Positions 44,713 through 52,844 of a stretch of DNA of 64,000 bases are shown here, piece by piece; within the stretch, counting starts at the first letter, position 1, and every line of letters begins with the position of its first letter. Source of the DNA: Belnapia rosea. GTDB taxonomy: Bacteria; Pseudomonadota; Alphaproteobacteria; Acetobacterales; Acetobacteraceae. The DNA is taken from the NCBI RefSeq assembly GCF_900101615.1, contig NZ_FMZX01000002.1:1-64000 (forward strand), read 5' to 3'. Below the pieces are notes generated by a model that was given only the letters and a program-made list of their open reading frames with translations, searched no databases and was not told where the DNA came from. A program made the position numbers and the translations under genes.

Positions 44713-46317
44713 ATGATGCGATTGGGAAGCTTGGGTGGCCTCGCCCTGGCCGCGCTGCTGGCGGCGGGGCCGGCGCTCGCGCAGCAGAAGGTGCTGCGCA
44801 TCGCCATGACGGCCGCCGATGTGCCGACGACATCGGGCGCGCCCAATAACGGCTTCGAGGGCGTGCGCTTCCTCGGCTACCCCTCCTTCGAGGGGCTGGT
44901 GCTCTGGGACCTCTCCCGCGCCGACCGCCCGGCCACGCTGCGCCCCGGCCTCGCCGAGCGCTACGAGCAGGACCCGGCCGACCCGAAGACCTGGGTCTTC
45001 CACCTCCGCCGCGGGGTGAAGTTCCATGACGGCGCCGAGTTCAACGCCGATGCGGTGATCTGGACGCTCGACCGCTTCTGGAAGAACGACAGCCCACAAT
45101 TCGACCCGGCCGGCAGCGGCATCGCCCGCGCCCGCATCCCGATCCTCGCCAGCTACCGCAAGATCGACGACTTCACCGTCTCGATCACCACCACCCGGGT
45201 CGCCAGCTACTTCCCCTATATGGCGGTCTATATCCTGATGATCAGCCCGCAGAGCTTCGAGCAGGGCGGGCGCGACTGGGCCAAGGTGGCCGCCCTGCCG
45301 CCGGCCGGCACCGGGCCCTTCCGCCTCTCCCGCTTCACGCCGCGCGTCTCGGCCGAGCTCTCGAAGAACGAGGGCTACTGGGACCAGGCGCGGGTGCCGA
45401 AGCTCGACCGCGTGCTGCTGCTGCCGATCCCGGAGGCGAATTCCCGCCTCGCCGCGCTGCGCTCCGGCCAGGTGGACTGGGTCGAGGTGCCGCCGCCGGA
45501 TGCCATCCCGAGCCTGAAGCAGGCCGGCTTCCAGGTCGTCACCAACAGCTACCCCCATGTCTGGCCCTGGTTCTACCAGATGGGCGGCAACACCTCGCCC
45601 TTCCGCGACATCCGCGTCCGCCAGGGGTTGAACTACTGCGTCGATCGCGCCGGCCTGGTGCAGCTGCTGAACGGCACGGCGGAGCCCTCGGTCGGCTGGC
45701 TGAAGCCCTCCGACCCCAATTTCGGCAACCCGCAGAACCGCTACGCCTTCGACCCCGCCCGCGGCCGGGCAATGCTGGCCGAGGCCGGCTTCACCGCCCA
45801 GCGGCCGCTGCGCTTCAAGGTGATGATCTCGGCCAGCGGCTCCGGCCAGATGCTGCCGCTGCCGATGAACGAGTACATGCAGCAGAACCTGAAGGAGGCC
45901 TGCGGCGTCGAGGTCTCCTTCGAGGTGACGGAGTGGAACACGCTGCTGACCGCGGTGCGCCAGGCGCCTGACGCGCCGATCCTCAACGGCTCGACCTCGG
46001 TGAACCCCTCCTCGCCCTCCTCCGACCCGGCGGTGGCCGCGCGCTACTTCCTGCAGGCCTTCGTGCCGCCGAACGGCTTCAACTGGGGCCAGTGGAACGA
46101 CCCGCAATTCGAGGAGGCCTTCGCCGCCCTCGAGGTCGCGCGCGACGAGGCCACCTTCAACGCCGCCTATGCGCGGGCGCATGAGCGGCTGGTGGACAAC
46201 CCGCCCTGGCTCTACATCGTCCACGACCTCAACCCGCGCGCCATGTCGCGCCGCGTCCGCGGCTTCGTCAGCGCGCAATCCTGGTTCCAGGACCTGGTGA
46301 CGGTGGACCTGCAATAG
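44713..46317 (+). CDS. Family-5 ABC substrate-binding protein, tandem copy 2
   Basis: 534-residue paralogue of the preceding protein. Signal peptide GGLALAALLAAGPALAQQ, then VLRIAMTAADVPTTSG, WVFHLRRGVKFHDGAEFNADAVIWTLDRF, GTGPFRLSRF and VRQGLNYCVDRAG; ends with the same VSAQSWFQDLVTVDLQ-type tail. I used ATG 44713, about 12 bp after GGGGGAT; ATGs at 44701 and 44716 are also possible. The function within the pair (two ligands or a spare) is unknown. Confidence 0.9.
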   Translation: MMRLGSLGGLALAALLAAGPALAQQKVLRIAMTAADVPTTSGAPNNGFEGVRFLGYPSFEGLVLWDLSRADRPATLRPGLAERYEQDPADPKTWVFHLRRGVKFHDGAEFNADAVIWTLDRFWKNDSPQFDPAGSGIARARIPILASYRKIDDFTVSITTTRVASYFPYMAVYILMISPQSFEQGGRDWAKVAALPPAGTGPFRLSRFTPRVSAELSKNEGYWDQARVPKLDRVLLLPIPEANSRLAALRSGQVDWVEVPPPDAIPSLKQAGFQVVTNSYPHVWPWFYQMGGNTSPFRDIRVRQGLNYCVDRAGLVQLLNGTAEPSVGWLKPSDPNFGNPQNRYAFDPARGRAMLAEAGFTAQRPLRFKVMISASGSGQMLPLPMNEYMQQNLKEACGVEVSFEVTEWNTLLTAVRQAPDAPILNGSTSVNPSSPSSDPAVAARYFLQAFVPPNGFNWGQWNDPQFEEAFAALEVARDEATFNAAYARAHERLVDNPPWLYIVHDLNPRAMSRRVRGFVSAQSWFQDLVTVDLQ

Positions 46318-46357
46318 GGCAGGGGGGATCATGGCGGCGGGAAGGAGTCCTGCCGCC

Positions 46358-46693
46358 ATGATCGTCGACCTCCGCATCTACACCACCCTGCCGAACCGCA
46401 TGGCCGAGTTCGTCGCGCTCTACGAGGCGGAGGGGTGGCCGATCCAGCTGAAGCATCTCGGCCACTGCGTCGGCTGGTACACCACCGTCGAGGGCGAGCT
46501 GAACACGGTCGTCCATATGTGGGGCTATGCCGACCAGGGCGACCGCGAACGACGCCGCGCCGCCATGGCCGCCGACCCGGCCTGGGCCGGCTACCTGCAA
46601 AAGGTGGCGGATCAGGGTGCGCTCATCCGCATGCAGAACCGCATCATCCGCCCGGCCGGCTTCTTCGAGGCCTACAAGGCACGCGGTGCATGA
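46358..46693 (+). CDS. NIPSNAP family protein
   Basis: 111-residue dimeric alpha-beta-barrel-type protein. MIVDLRIYTTLPNRMAEFVALYEAEG and LGHCVGWYTTVEGELNTVVHMWGYADQGDRERRRAAM match the NIPSNAP domain. Function unknown; related proteins accompany binding proteins and catabolic genes. AAGGAG precedes ATG 46358. Its stop overlaps the lrgA start (ATGA). Confidence 0.87.
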   Translation: MIVDLRIYTTLPNRMAEFVALYEAEGWPIQLKHLGHCVGWYTTVEGELNTVVHMWGYADQGDRERRRAAMAADPAWAGYLQKVADQGALIRMQNRIIRPAGFFEAYKARGA

Positions 46694-47031
46694 TCGGCGC
46701 TCTCGCCACGCTGCTCGCCTGCCAGCTGGCCGGTGAGGTGCTGGCCCGCGCGCTGCACCTGCCCGTGCCCGGCCCGGTGATCGGCATGGCGCTGCTCTTC
46801 GCCGGCCTGCTGCTGCGCGGCCGCGAGGCACCGCCGGCGCTCGAGGCCACCTCCGATGCGCTGCTCGGCAATCTCGGCCTGCTCTTCGTCCCCGCCGGCG
46901 TCGGGGTGATGCTCTACCTGCCGCTGCTGGCCCGGGACTGGGCGCCGCTCTCGCTCGGCGTGGTGGCGGGCACGCTCGCCGCCATCGCCGCCACCGGCCG
47001 CCTTGCGCAATGGCTGCTCCGCGGGCGATGA
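46690..47031 (+). CDS. lrgA: CidA/LrgA family holin-like membrane protein
   Basis: 113-residue protein with four hydrophobic helices. LPVPGPVIGMALLFAGLL and LGLLFVPAGVGVM are the family signature. LrgA/CidA acts with LrgB in membrane processes such as murein hydrolase control or small-carboxylate transport (pyruvate, glycolate). Overlaps its neighbours on both sides by ATGA, so it is coupled to NIPSNAP and lrgB genes. Confidence 0.9.
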   Translation: MIGALATLLACQLAGEVLARALHLPVPGPVIGMALLFAGLLLRGREAPPALEATSDALLGNLGLLFVPAGVGVMLYLPLLARDWAPLSLGVVAGTLAAIAATGRLAQWLLRGR

Positions 47032-47747
47032 GCGAGCTCGGCGAGATCTGGGTCTATCTGGCGCGGGAGCCACTGGCCGCGCTCACCGCGACGCTGCTCG
47101 CCTGGCTCGGCGCGCTGCGGCTGCAACGCGCCTGCCGGCGCCATCCGCTGGCGAATCCGGTGCTCTTCGCCGTGCTGATCCTGGCAGCGGGCCTGCTCGC
47201 CAGCGGCATCGACTACCGCAGCTATTTCGAGGGCGCGCAATTCGTCCACTTCCTGCTTGGCCCGGCGACGGTCGCGCTTGCGGTGCCGCTCTACCGGCAA
47301 TGGCATGCGGTGCGCCGCTCGGCGTTGCTGGCCGCGCTCTCGGTCGTCACCGGCGGGCTCCTCGCCGCGGCGGTCGGGGTCGGCATCGCGCTTGCCCTGC
47401 GCGCGGCGCCGGAGGTGGTGGCCTCGCTCGCCCCGCGCTCCGTCACCACGCCGGTCGCCATGGGCATCGCCGAGCGAATCGGTGGCTTGCCCTCGCTCAC
47501 CGCTGCCCTTGTCATCGCCAGCGGAATCACCGGCGCGGCGCTCGGCCCGCTGGTGCTCGACATGGCAAGGGTCCGCGACATGCGCGCGAGGGGACTCGCC
47601 ATCGGCACTGCATCGCACGGGATCGGCACCGCCCGCGCCCTCTCCGTCAACGCCACGGCAGGTGCCTTCAGCGGGCTGGCGATGGGTTTAAATGCCCTTG
47701 CTTCGGCCCTATTGCTGCCGCTGCTGTGGCGCACGCTCTTCGGTTGA
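47028..47747 (+). CDS. lrgB: LrgB/CidB family membrane protein
   Basis: 239-residue polytopic membrane protein. The segments FLLGPATVALAVPLYRQ, VTTPVAMGIAERIGG and IGTASHGIGTARAL are diagnostic of LrgB/CidB/YohK. Partner of the overlapping lrgA. The transcript is ended by a hairpin that begins at its stop codon. Confidence 0.93.
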   Translation: MSELGEIWVYLAREPLAALTATLLAWLGALRLQRACRRHPLANPVLFAVLILAAGLLASGIDYRSYFEGAQFVHFLLGPATVALAVPLYRQWHAVRRSALLAALSVVTGGLLAAAVGVGIALALRAAPEVVASLAPRSVTTPVAMGIAERIGGLPSLTAALVIASGITGAALGPLVLDMARVRDMRARGLAIGTASHGIGTARALSVNATAGAFSGLAMGLNALASALLLPLLWRTLFG

Positions 47748-47764
47748 GCCCGAATCGGGCTTTT
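47747..47764 (+). terminator. Rho-independent terminator at the lrgB stop
   Basis: Stem AGCCCG/CGGGCT (47747-47752, 47756-47761), loop AAT, then TTTT. It begins on the last base of the lrgB stop codon. It also contains a GANTC site (47752-47756). Confidence 0.75.
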
Positions 47765-47876
47765 CCACAGGAATCATGGGGTTGAGGACCCGCCAGAACT
47801 TGTGGCCCACCCATGCGATATCCTACCGTATCTAGTAGACGACGACATCTGGTAGGTCGGGGCAGGGGAGAACCAC

Positions 47877-48326
47877 ATGGAGTGGACGGCAGAGGCGATC
47901 GACCAGCTCCGAGCCTATTGGGCAGAGGGCCATTCCACTGCCGAAATAGGCAGGCGCATGGGTATCTCGAAGAATGCCGTGGTCGGCAAGGCCCATCGGC
48001 TGAATCTCGATGCCCGGCCGAGCCCGATCCGTCGTGAGGCCGAGGCCGGCGAGCGCCCGGCGGCGCAGCCCCGCCGCAGCAGTTCCCCGGCCCGGGACGG
48101 GGCATCGCTCCGCCGGCTCGAGCAGCCCGCGCAGCCATCGGCGGGCACCGTGGTCCGTGCCTTCCCGCGCGCCTCCGCCCGCACCTGCTGCTGGCCGCTC
48201 GGCGAGCCGGGCACGCCGGAATTCCGCTTCTGCTCGGGCGATGCGATGACCGGCAAGCCCTACTGCCAGGAACATGCCTCGGTCGCCTATGTGAAGGCCC
48301 GCGACCGCCGCGAGGACGCGGCCTGA
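47877..48326 (+). CDS. gcrA: GcrA cell-cycle regulator
   Basis: 149-residue DNA-binding regulator found almost only in alphaproteobacteria. The N-terminal helix-turn-helix WTAEAIDQLRAYWAEGHSTAEIGRRMGISKNAVVGKAHRLNL and following RPSPI are hallmarks; the C-terminal CCWPLGEPG...FCSGDAM...YCQEHAS carries conserved cysteines. GcrA works with sigma-70 at promoters bearing CcrM-methylated GANTC sites. Two GANTC sites occur near 47752 and 47772, about 100 bp upstream. Confidence 0.94.
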   Translation: MEWTAEAIDQLRAYWAEGHSTAEIGRRMGISKNAVVGKAHRLNLDARPSPIRREAEAGERPAAQPRRSSSPARDGASLRRLEQPAQPSAGTVVRAFPRASARTCCWPLGEPGTPEFRFCSGDAMTGKPYCQEHASVAYVKARDRREDAA

Positions 48327-48340
48327 TCCGCTCCCCATGA

Positions 48341-48358
48341 CGCCGCCGCGCGGCGGCG
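48341..48358. repeat. 18-bp perfect GC palindrome after gcrA
   Basis: CGCCGCCGCGCGGCGGCG is a perfect palindrome 15 bp after the gcrA stop. It could end the gcrA transcript, although no T-run follows. Confidence 0.45.
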
Positions 48359-48478
48359 CGGGGCATCCCGTGACTCCGCAGCGCCTGGCATATGCGGCCT
48401 TCCCCCGGCACGCCAACGGGTTGCCACCACGCGGCACTGCGGCGATCCTGACCGGATGTTCACTCCTTTCGCCAGCCG

Positions 48479-49345
48479 ATGAGCGGCTGGCTGGCCGGGC
48501 TGCTGCTGCAGGTTGCAGCCCTTGCCGTCTTCGTCTGCATGGACACGCTGCTGAAGGTGCTCACCGCCTTCTATGCCGTGCCGCAGCTGATGTGGGCGCG
48601 CTTCCTCTTCAGCCTGCTCGCCGTGGCGCTGCTGTTCCAGCTGACCATGCACCGGCTGCCATGGCGCTCCCGCGCGCCCTGGATGCAGGCCTGGCGCAGC
48701 CTGATGCTGGCCGGCGCCAACCTGATGTTCTCCTCGGCGCTGCCCTACCTGCCGCTGGCCGATGCCACCGCCATCGGCTTCGCCTCGCCGCTGCTGACCG
48801 TGGCGCTGGCCGCCGTCTGGCTGCGCGAGCGGGTGAGCGCGCGTCGCTGGCTCGGCGTCGCCATCGGCCTCGCCGGCGTGATGGTGGCGCTGCGCCCACC
48901 CTTCCTCACCGGCGCGGAGCCGCCGCACTGGGCCGCCATCCTGCCCCTCGGCACGGCCTGCATGTTCGCCGTGTACCAGATCCTGACGCGGAAGCTGGCC
49001 TCGATCGACGACCCGCGCACCACCATCCTGCATACCGGCTTCGCCGGCTGCGTGGTGACGACCCTGGTGCAGCCCTTCGTCTGGACCTGGCCGCCGGCGC
49101 TGCACTGGCCGCTGCTCGTGCTGCTCGGCCTGTTCGGCGCGCTCGGCCATGGGCTGCTGGTGCTTGCCTATGCCCGGGCACCGGTCAGCCTGCTCGCCCC
49201 GCTCTCCTACACGCAGCTTGTCTGGGCAAGCCTTTCCGGCGTGCTTGTCTTCGGTGACTGGCCGGATGGCTGGACGCTGCTCGGCGGGGTGGTGATCGCC
49301 GGCGGCGGCATTCTCGTCGCGCTGCCGGATCGGCGTACCGGCTGA
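48479..49345 (+). CDS. DMT-superfamily transporter (EamA family)
   Basis: 288-residue inner-membrane protein with ten hydrophobic helices in two EamA repeats. WARFLFSLLAVALLF, LPLADATAIGFASPLLTVALAAVWLRERVSARRW and LSYTQLVWASLSGVLVFGDWPDGWTLLGGVVI are typical. Usually exports amino acids or other metabolites; substrate unknown. No strong ribosome site is visible before ATG 48479. Confidence 0.88.
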   Translation: MSGWLAGLLLQVAALAVFVCMDTLLKVLTAFYAVPQLMWARFLFSLLAVALLFQLTMHRLPWRSRAPWMQAWRSLMLAGANLMFSSALPYLPLADATAIGFASPLLTVALAAVWLRERVSARRWLGVAIGLAGVMVALRPPFLTGAEPPHWAAILPLGTACMFAVYQILTRKLASIDDPRTTILHTGFAGCVVTTLVQPFVWTWPPALHWPLLVLLGLFGALGHGLLVLAYARAPVSLLAPLSYTQLVWASLSGVLVFGDWPDGWTLLGGVVIAGGGILVALPDRRTG

Positions 49346-49401
49346 ATGGCGCCATCGCGATCAACAGCCGGTTCCCGCCCGCTGCCAGCCTCCACCCCGG
49401 C

Positions 49402-50145
49402 TTGCGTCCGGGGCCCGCTTGGTCTAGCGCAGGAGCCCTGACTGAGGAGAGCCGGGTCATTTCGCACGCCAGGCTGGAACAGCCCCACCGCAAGCAGATC
49501 GACCGCGAGTCGCATCCCCGCACAGCGCTGGATGCGGGCGCGGTGCGGGACGCCTATCGCCGTTGGGCCGGGGTCTATGACGAGGTCTTTGGTGGCGTCT
49601 CCGGTGCCGGCCGCCGCCGCGCCGTCGCCGCGGTGAACCGCCTGGCCGGCACCAAGGTGCTGGAAGTGGGTGTCGGCACGGGCCTCGCTTTGCCCCTCTA
49701 CGAGCCCAAGAAGCAGGTCGTCGGCATCGATCTCTCACGCGACATGCTGCGCCGCGCGCGCGACCGCGTGGCCAATGAGCGGCTGCGCAACGTCACCGGC
49801 CTGCTCGAGATGGACGCCGAGTCCATGGCCTTCGAGGATGGCAGCTTCGACATCGCCGTCGCCATGTTCACCGCGACCGTGGTGCCGGATGCGCGCCGCC
49901 TCTACCGCGAGATGCGCCGCGTGGTGCGGCCGGGTGGCGAGTTGCTCTTCGTCAACCATTTCGCCGCCGAGGGCGGGCTGCGCTGGTGGGCCGAGCGGAC
50001 GCTCGCGCCGCTCTCCCGCGTGCTGGGCTGGCATCCGGACTTCGCCCTGACGGATCTGCTCGAGGATCCACGCCAGGCGGCCGAGATCACCGTATGCCCG
50101 CCCTTTGGCCTCTTCACCCTGGTGCGCGTGCCGAACCCGGCCTGA
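49402..50145 (+). CDS. SAM-dependent methyltransferase, phosphatidylethanolamine N-methyltransferase (PmtA)-like
   Basis: Class I methyltransferase with AYRRWAGVYDEVFGGVSGAGRR, LEVGVGTGLALPLYEP (SAM motif I), GIDLSRDMLRRARDR and LEMDAESMAFEDGSFDIAVAMFTATVVPD, a pattern of alphaproteobacterial PmtA that methylates phosphatidylethanolamine toward phosphatidylcholine. Longest standard reading starts at TTG 49402 without a ribosome site. GAGGAG at 49444-49449 sits 9 bp before an in-frame ATT (49459), a possible rare start; the first GTG (49543) is close to the domain. Start therefore unsure. It converges on a lytic transglycosylase gene with 32 bp overlap. Confidence 0.82.
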   Translation: MRPGPAWSSAGALTEESRVISHARLEQPHRKQIDRESHPRTALDAGAVRDAYRRWAGVYDEVFGGVSGAGRRRAVAAVNRLAGTKVLEVGVGTGLALPLYEPKKQVVGIDLSRDMLRRARDRVANERLRNVTGLLEMDAESMAFEDGSFDIAVAMFTATVVPDARRLYREMRRVVRPGGELLFVNHFAAEGGLRWWAERTLAPLSRVLGWHPDFALTDLLEDPRQAAEITVCPPFGLFTLVRVPNPA

Positions 50146-50806
50146 CGGCCCCGCTGCAGGCCAGCCTTGGCCTGACCCCGCCGCCGCCCCGGCGGATCAC
50201 GAGGGCCGGCTGCCGCCCCGCGGCGCAGAGCCCGGCCAGGGCCCGCGCCGGCAGGGGCACCGCCCCGCCGCGCGCCCAGGCGGCCCCCAGCCGGGCCAGC
50301 GCCACCCGCCGTTGGTAGCCTGCCCCGCGCTCCGGGTCGCCGGAATGGTATTGCGCGACCGCATCGGCCCAGTTGCCGGTCCGGGCCCGCAACTCCTGCA
50401 GGAAGCGGATGGCGTAGCGCACATTGACTGCCGGATCGAAGCCCTCCGTCAGGCCGGGGAAGGCGTCGGGGTGGTGCAGCAGGTTCACCTGCATGCAGCC
50501 GATATCGACCGAGCGCCGCCCGCTGGCGAGGAAGCCCGCCACCGCGGCCACCGCCGCCTCCCGCGTCGGCTCGGCATGGCCTTCGCCTTCGGCGTTCCAG
50601 CTCCAGGGCCAGGGCTCGAAGCGGCCGCTGCGCGCGTCGCCCCGCCCGGTCTCGACCAGGGCGACCGCCAGCAGCAGCCCGGGCGGCAGGCTGGTGCCGC
50701 GCTCGGCAGCCAGGATGGCGCGCCGGCAGGCGGTCCAGCTATCATCCTCGGCGCGGGCCGGGCCGGCCGCCAGGAGGATCAGGAGGAGCAGAGGCAGCCA
50801 GCGCAT
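50114..50806 (-). CDS. Lytic transglycosylase (SLT fold)
   Basis: 230-residue periplasmic murein-cleaving enzyme. Signal peptide RWLPLLLLILLAAGPARA, catalytic glutamate E52 in LLAVALVETGRG, then SVDIGCMQVNLLHHPDAF and AVAQYHSGDPERGAGYQRRV, all SLT-family motifs. C-terminal tail beyond about 205 is low-complexity and overlaps the 3' end of the methyltransferase gene on the other strand. Located 11 bp after the mntH stop on the same strand. Confidence 0.9.
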   Translation of the reverse strand: MRWLPLLLLILLAAGPARAEDDSWTACRRAILAAERGTSLPPGLLLAVALVETGRGDARSGRFEPWPWSWNAEGEGHAEPTREAAVAAVAGFLASGRRSVDIGCMQVNLLHHPDAFPGLTEGFDPAVNVRYAIRFLQELRARTGNWADAVAQYHSGDPERGAGYQRRVALARLGAAWARGGAVPLPARALAGLCAAGRQPALVIRRGGGGVRPRLACSGAVRPGSARAPG

Positions 50807-50817
50807 GGCCCCATGCC

Positions 50818-52152
50818 TTACTCCGCTATGATCCCCCAGAGCAGCTTCAGGTTCAGCGCCACGATCACGACCGTGCTGGCCCAGCCAACCACCACCTGCC
50901 AGCGCGGCGCCGCATGGGGGCCGAGCCGCAGCCGGTCCCCGGCGAACAGCATCAGCGGCACCACGGCGAAGGGCAGCTGCAGGCAGAGCACCACCTGGGA
51001 GAAAACCAGCAGCTGCGCCGTCCCGCTTTCCCCATAGAGCCAGGTGATCACCACCGCCGGGACGATCGCCACCAGCCGCGTCACCAGCCGCCGGAGCACC
51101 GGGGAGAGGCGGAGGCCGAGGAAGCCCTCCATCACCACCTGGCCGGCCAGCGTGGCGGTGACGGTGGCATTCAGCCCACAGGCCAGCAGCGCCACGGCGA
51201 AGAGGGTGGCGGCCATGGTCGTGCCGACCATTGGCGTCAGCAGCTCATAGGCTTCCTGGATCTCCGCGACCTCCGTCCGCCCGCCGGCATGGAACACCGC
51301 GGCGGCGGTGATGAGGATGGCGGAGTTCACCAGCAGCGCCAGCGTCAGCGCCACCGAGCTGTCGATGGTGGCGAAGCGGATCGCCTCCCGCTTCGCCTCC
51401 CGGTCCTCGCCATAGGCGCGGGACTGCACCACGGCGGTATGGAGGTAGAGGTTGTGCGGCATCACCGTCGCGCCGAGGATGCCGATGGCGATGTAGAGCT
51501 GGTTCTCGTTCGTCAGGATCGAGGCCTGCGGCAGGTAGCCGCCGAGCACCGCCGCCCAATCCGGCTGGGCCAGCACCAGCTGGGTGGCGAAGCAGCCGAA
51601 GACGAGGAACATCAGCCCCGCCACCAGCGCCTCCAGCCAGCGCACGCCCCGATGCTGCAGCCAGAGGATCAGCAGCGCATCGAGTGCCGTCAGCACCACG
51701 CCGGCCAGCAGCGGGATGCCGAAGAGCAGGTTGAGGGCGATGGCCGTGCCGATCAGCTCGGCGAGGTCGGTGGCGCAGATCGCCACCTCCGCCAGGGCCC
51801 AGAGCACGAAATTGACGGGCTTCGGGAAGCGGTCCCGGCACAGCTGCGCCAGGTCCCGCCCGGTGGCGATGCCGATCCGCGCGCAGAGCGCCTGCAGCAG
51901 CATCGCCATCAGCGAGGAGGCCAGCGCCACCGAGAGCAGCGTGTAGCCGAAGGCCGAGCCGCCGGCGAGGGCGGTCGCCCAATTGCCCGGGTCCATATAG
52001 CCGACGGCGATGAGGTAGCCCGGCCCGATGAAGGCGCCGAGCCGGCGTGTCCAGCCGGCGGCATCGGGGATGCGGACGCTGCCATGCATCTCGGCGAGGC
52101 TGAGATCGGATCTGGCGGGCGCGGGCGGCGGCGCCTCCGGCCGGGTCAGCAC
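50818..52152 (-). CDS. mntH: Nramp family Mn(II)/divalent metal transporter
   Basis: 444-residue proton-coupled metal importer with about eleven helices. The metal-binding helix 1 motif YMDPGNWAT (D54, N57) and helix 6 MPHNLYLH (M231, H233) are intact; the methionine favours Mn2+/Fe2+. GTG at 52152 starts the longest reading; ATG 52089 is an alternative but removes part of the N-terminal arm. It is divergent from an ArsR regulator with a candidate operator between, suggesting metal-dependent control. Confidence 0.94.
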   Translation of the reverse strand: MLTRPEAPPPAPARSDLSLAEMHGSVRIPDAAGWTRRLGAFIGPGYLIAVGYMDPGNWATALAGGSAFGYTLLSVALASSLMAMLLQALCARIGIATGRDLAQLCRDRFPKPVNFVLWALAEVAICATDLAELIGTAIALNLLFGIPLLAGVVLTALDALLILWLQHRGVRWLEALVAGLMFLVFGCFATQLVLAQPDWAAVLGGYLPQASILTNENQLYIAIGILGATVMPHNLYLHTAVVQSRAYGEDREAKREAIRFATIDSSVALTLALLVNSAILITAAAVFHAGGRTEVAEIQEAYELLTPMVGTTMAATLFAVALLACGLNATVTATLAGQVVMEGFLGLRLSPVLRRLVTRLVAIVPAVVITWLYGESGTAQLLVFSQVVLCLQLPFAVVPLMLFAGDRLRLGPHAAPRWQVVVGWASTVVIVALNLKLLWGIIAE

Positions 52153-52175
52153 CGGCCGGATTCCAGGGGGATGGC

Positions 52176-52197
52176 TGAACAGGTCTTCAACTGTTCA
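52176..52197. promoter_or_regulatory. Inverted repeat between mntH and arsR, candidate ArsR operator
   Basis: TGAACAG-N8-CTGTTCA, a perfect 7-bp inverted repeat with 8-bp spacer, 24 bp upstream of the mntH start and about 90 bp upstream of arsR. It resembles the TGAACA/TGTTCA half-sites of SmtB/ArsR family operators. Confidence 0.6.
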
Positions 52198-52289
52198 AAG
52201 GTTCCTTGTTTTTCAGTGGTTTATGCGACATGTTGCAGGTGCGCCCGACAAGCAGGCCTGTCAAGGCGCCGGGCCGAAGGTGAGGGCAG

Positions 52290-52619
52290 ATGCGCGGACG
52301 AATCCGGATTGGCGACGACCAGGTGGTAGAATTGGCGGAAATGTTCCGCCTGATGAGCGACCCGACGCGGCTGAAGATCATCCTCGCCTGCCTCGATGCC
52401 CCGGCCGCGGTGGGGGAGATGGCGGAGCGCCTGGGCATCTCCGCCTCCCTCGTCTCCCACCATCTCCGCCTGCTGCGCGCCGCCCGGCTGCTCCAGGCCG
52501 ACCGCCGTGGCCGGCAGGTCTTCTACGCGGTGCAGGACGAGCATATCCGCTCCATGCTCTCCGACATGGTGGACCATGTGGCCGAGGTGGACGCCGAGGC
52601 CGAGGCCGCGGCGCCCTGA
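52290..52619 (+). CDS. ArsR/SmtB-family metal-sensing repressor
   Basis: 109-residue winged-helix regulator. FRLMSDPTRLKIILACLD and the recognition helix GISASLVSHHLRLLRAARLL are typical. The C-terminal helix contains D83-x-H85-x10-H96-x2-E99, precisely the alpha-5 metal site of SmtB/CzrA-type sensors. The alpha-3N cysteine cluster of ArsR/CadC is not complete (only C34). It is divergent from mntH, so it likely senses the transported metal or zinc, a less usual regulator for mntH than MntR, Mur or Fur. Confidence 0.9.
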   Translation: MRGRIRIGDDQVVELAEMFRLMSDPTRLKIILACLDAPAAVGEMAERLGISASLVSHHLRLLRAARLLQADRRGRQVFYAVQDEHIRSMLSDMVDHVAEVDAEAEAAAP

Positions 52620-52644
52620 GGCGGAGAGGCGCCCGCCTCAGGGC
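52613..52644 (+). terminator. Strong hairpin overlapping the arsR stop
   Basis: Perfect 11-bp stem (GCCCTGAGGCG at 52613-52623 with CGCCTCAGGGC at 52634-52644) and a 10-nt loop; only a weak T-run (ATTT) follows. Placed at the arsR stop codon and likely separates arsR from the oxidase operon. Confidence 0.6.
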
Positions 52645-52844
52645 TGAATTTCGTGGCGAAACCCGGTGGACTTGCGCATCCCGGCGGCACCCTCACTTGT
52701 GCGGTGCGGTGCTGGGCGACTATGGTCCGGCCGCGTCGCCGGCGCATCCGGAAAAGGGTGCCGCGACGCGTCGGCCGGCCAGGTCGGACGGCAGGACCTA
52801 ATCTCAGGCGGTGCGCGCACCGCGCGCGGCGGGCGGGACACGGG

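Noticed and set aside
43663-46377. 904-residue minus-strand open frame across both tandem binding-protein genes
   Set aside because: Its internal repetition only mirrors the duplication on the plus strand; no start site or domain.
47820-47860. CCTACC/GGTAGG inverted repeat before gcrA as an operator
   Set aside because: Six-base arms with a long unequal spacer; too weak to support.
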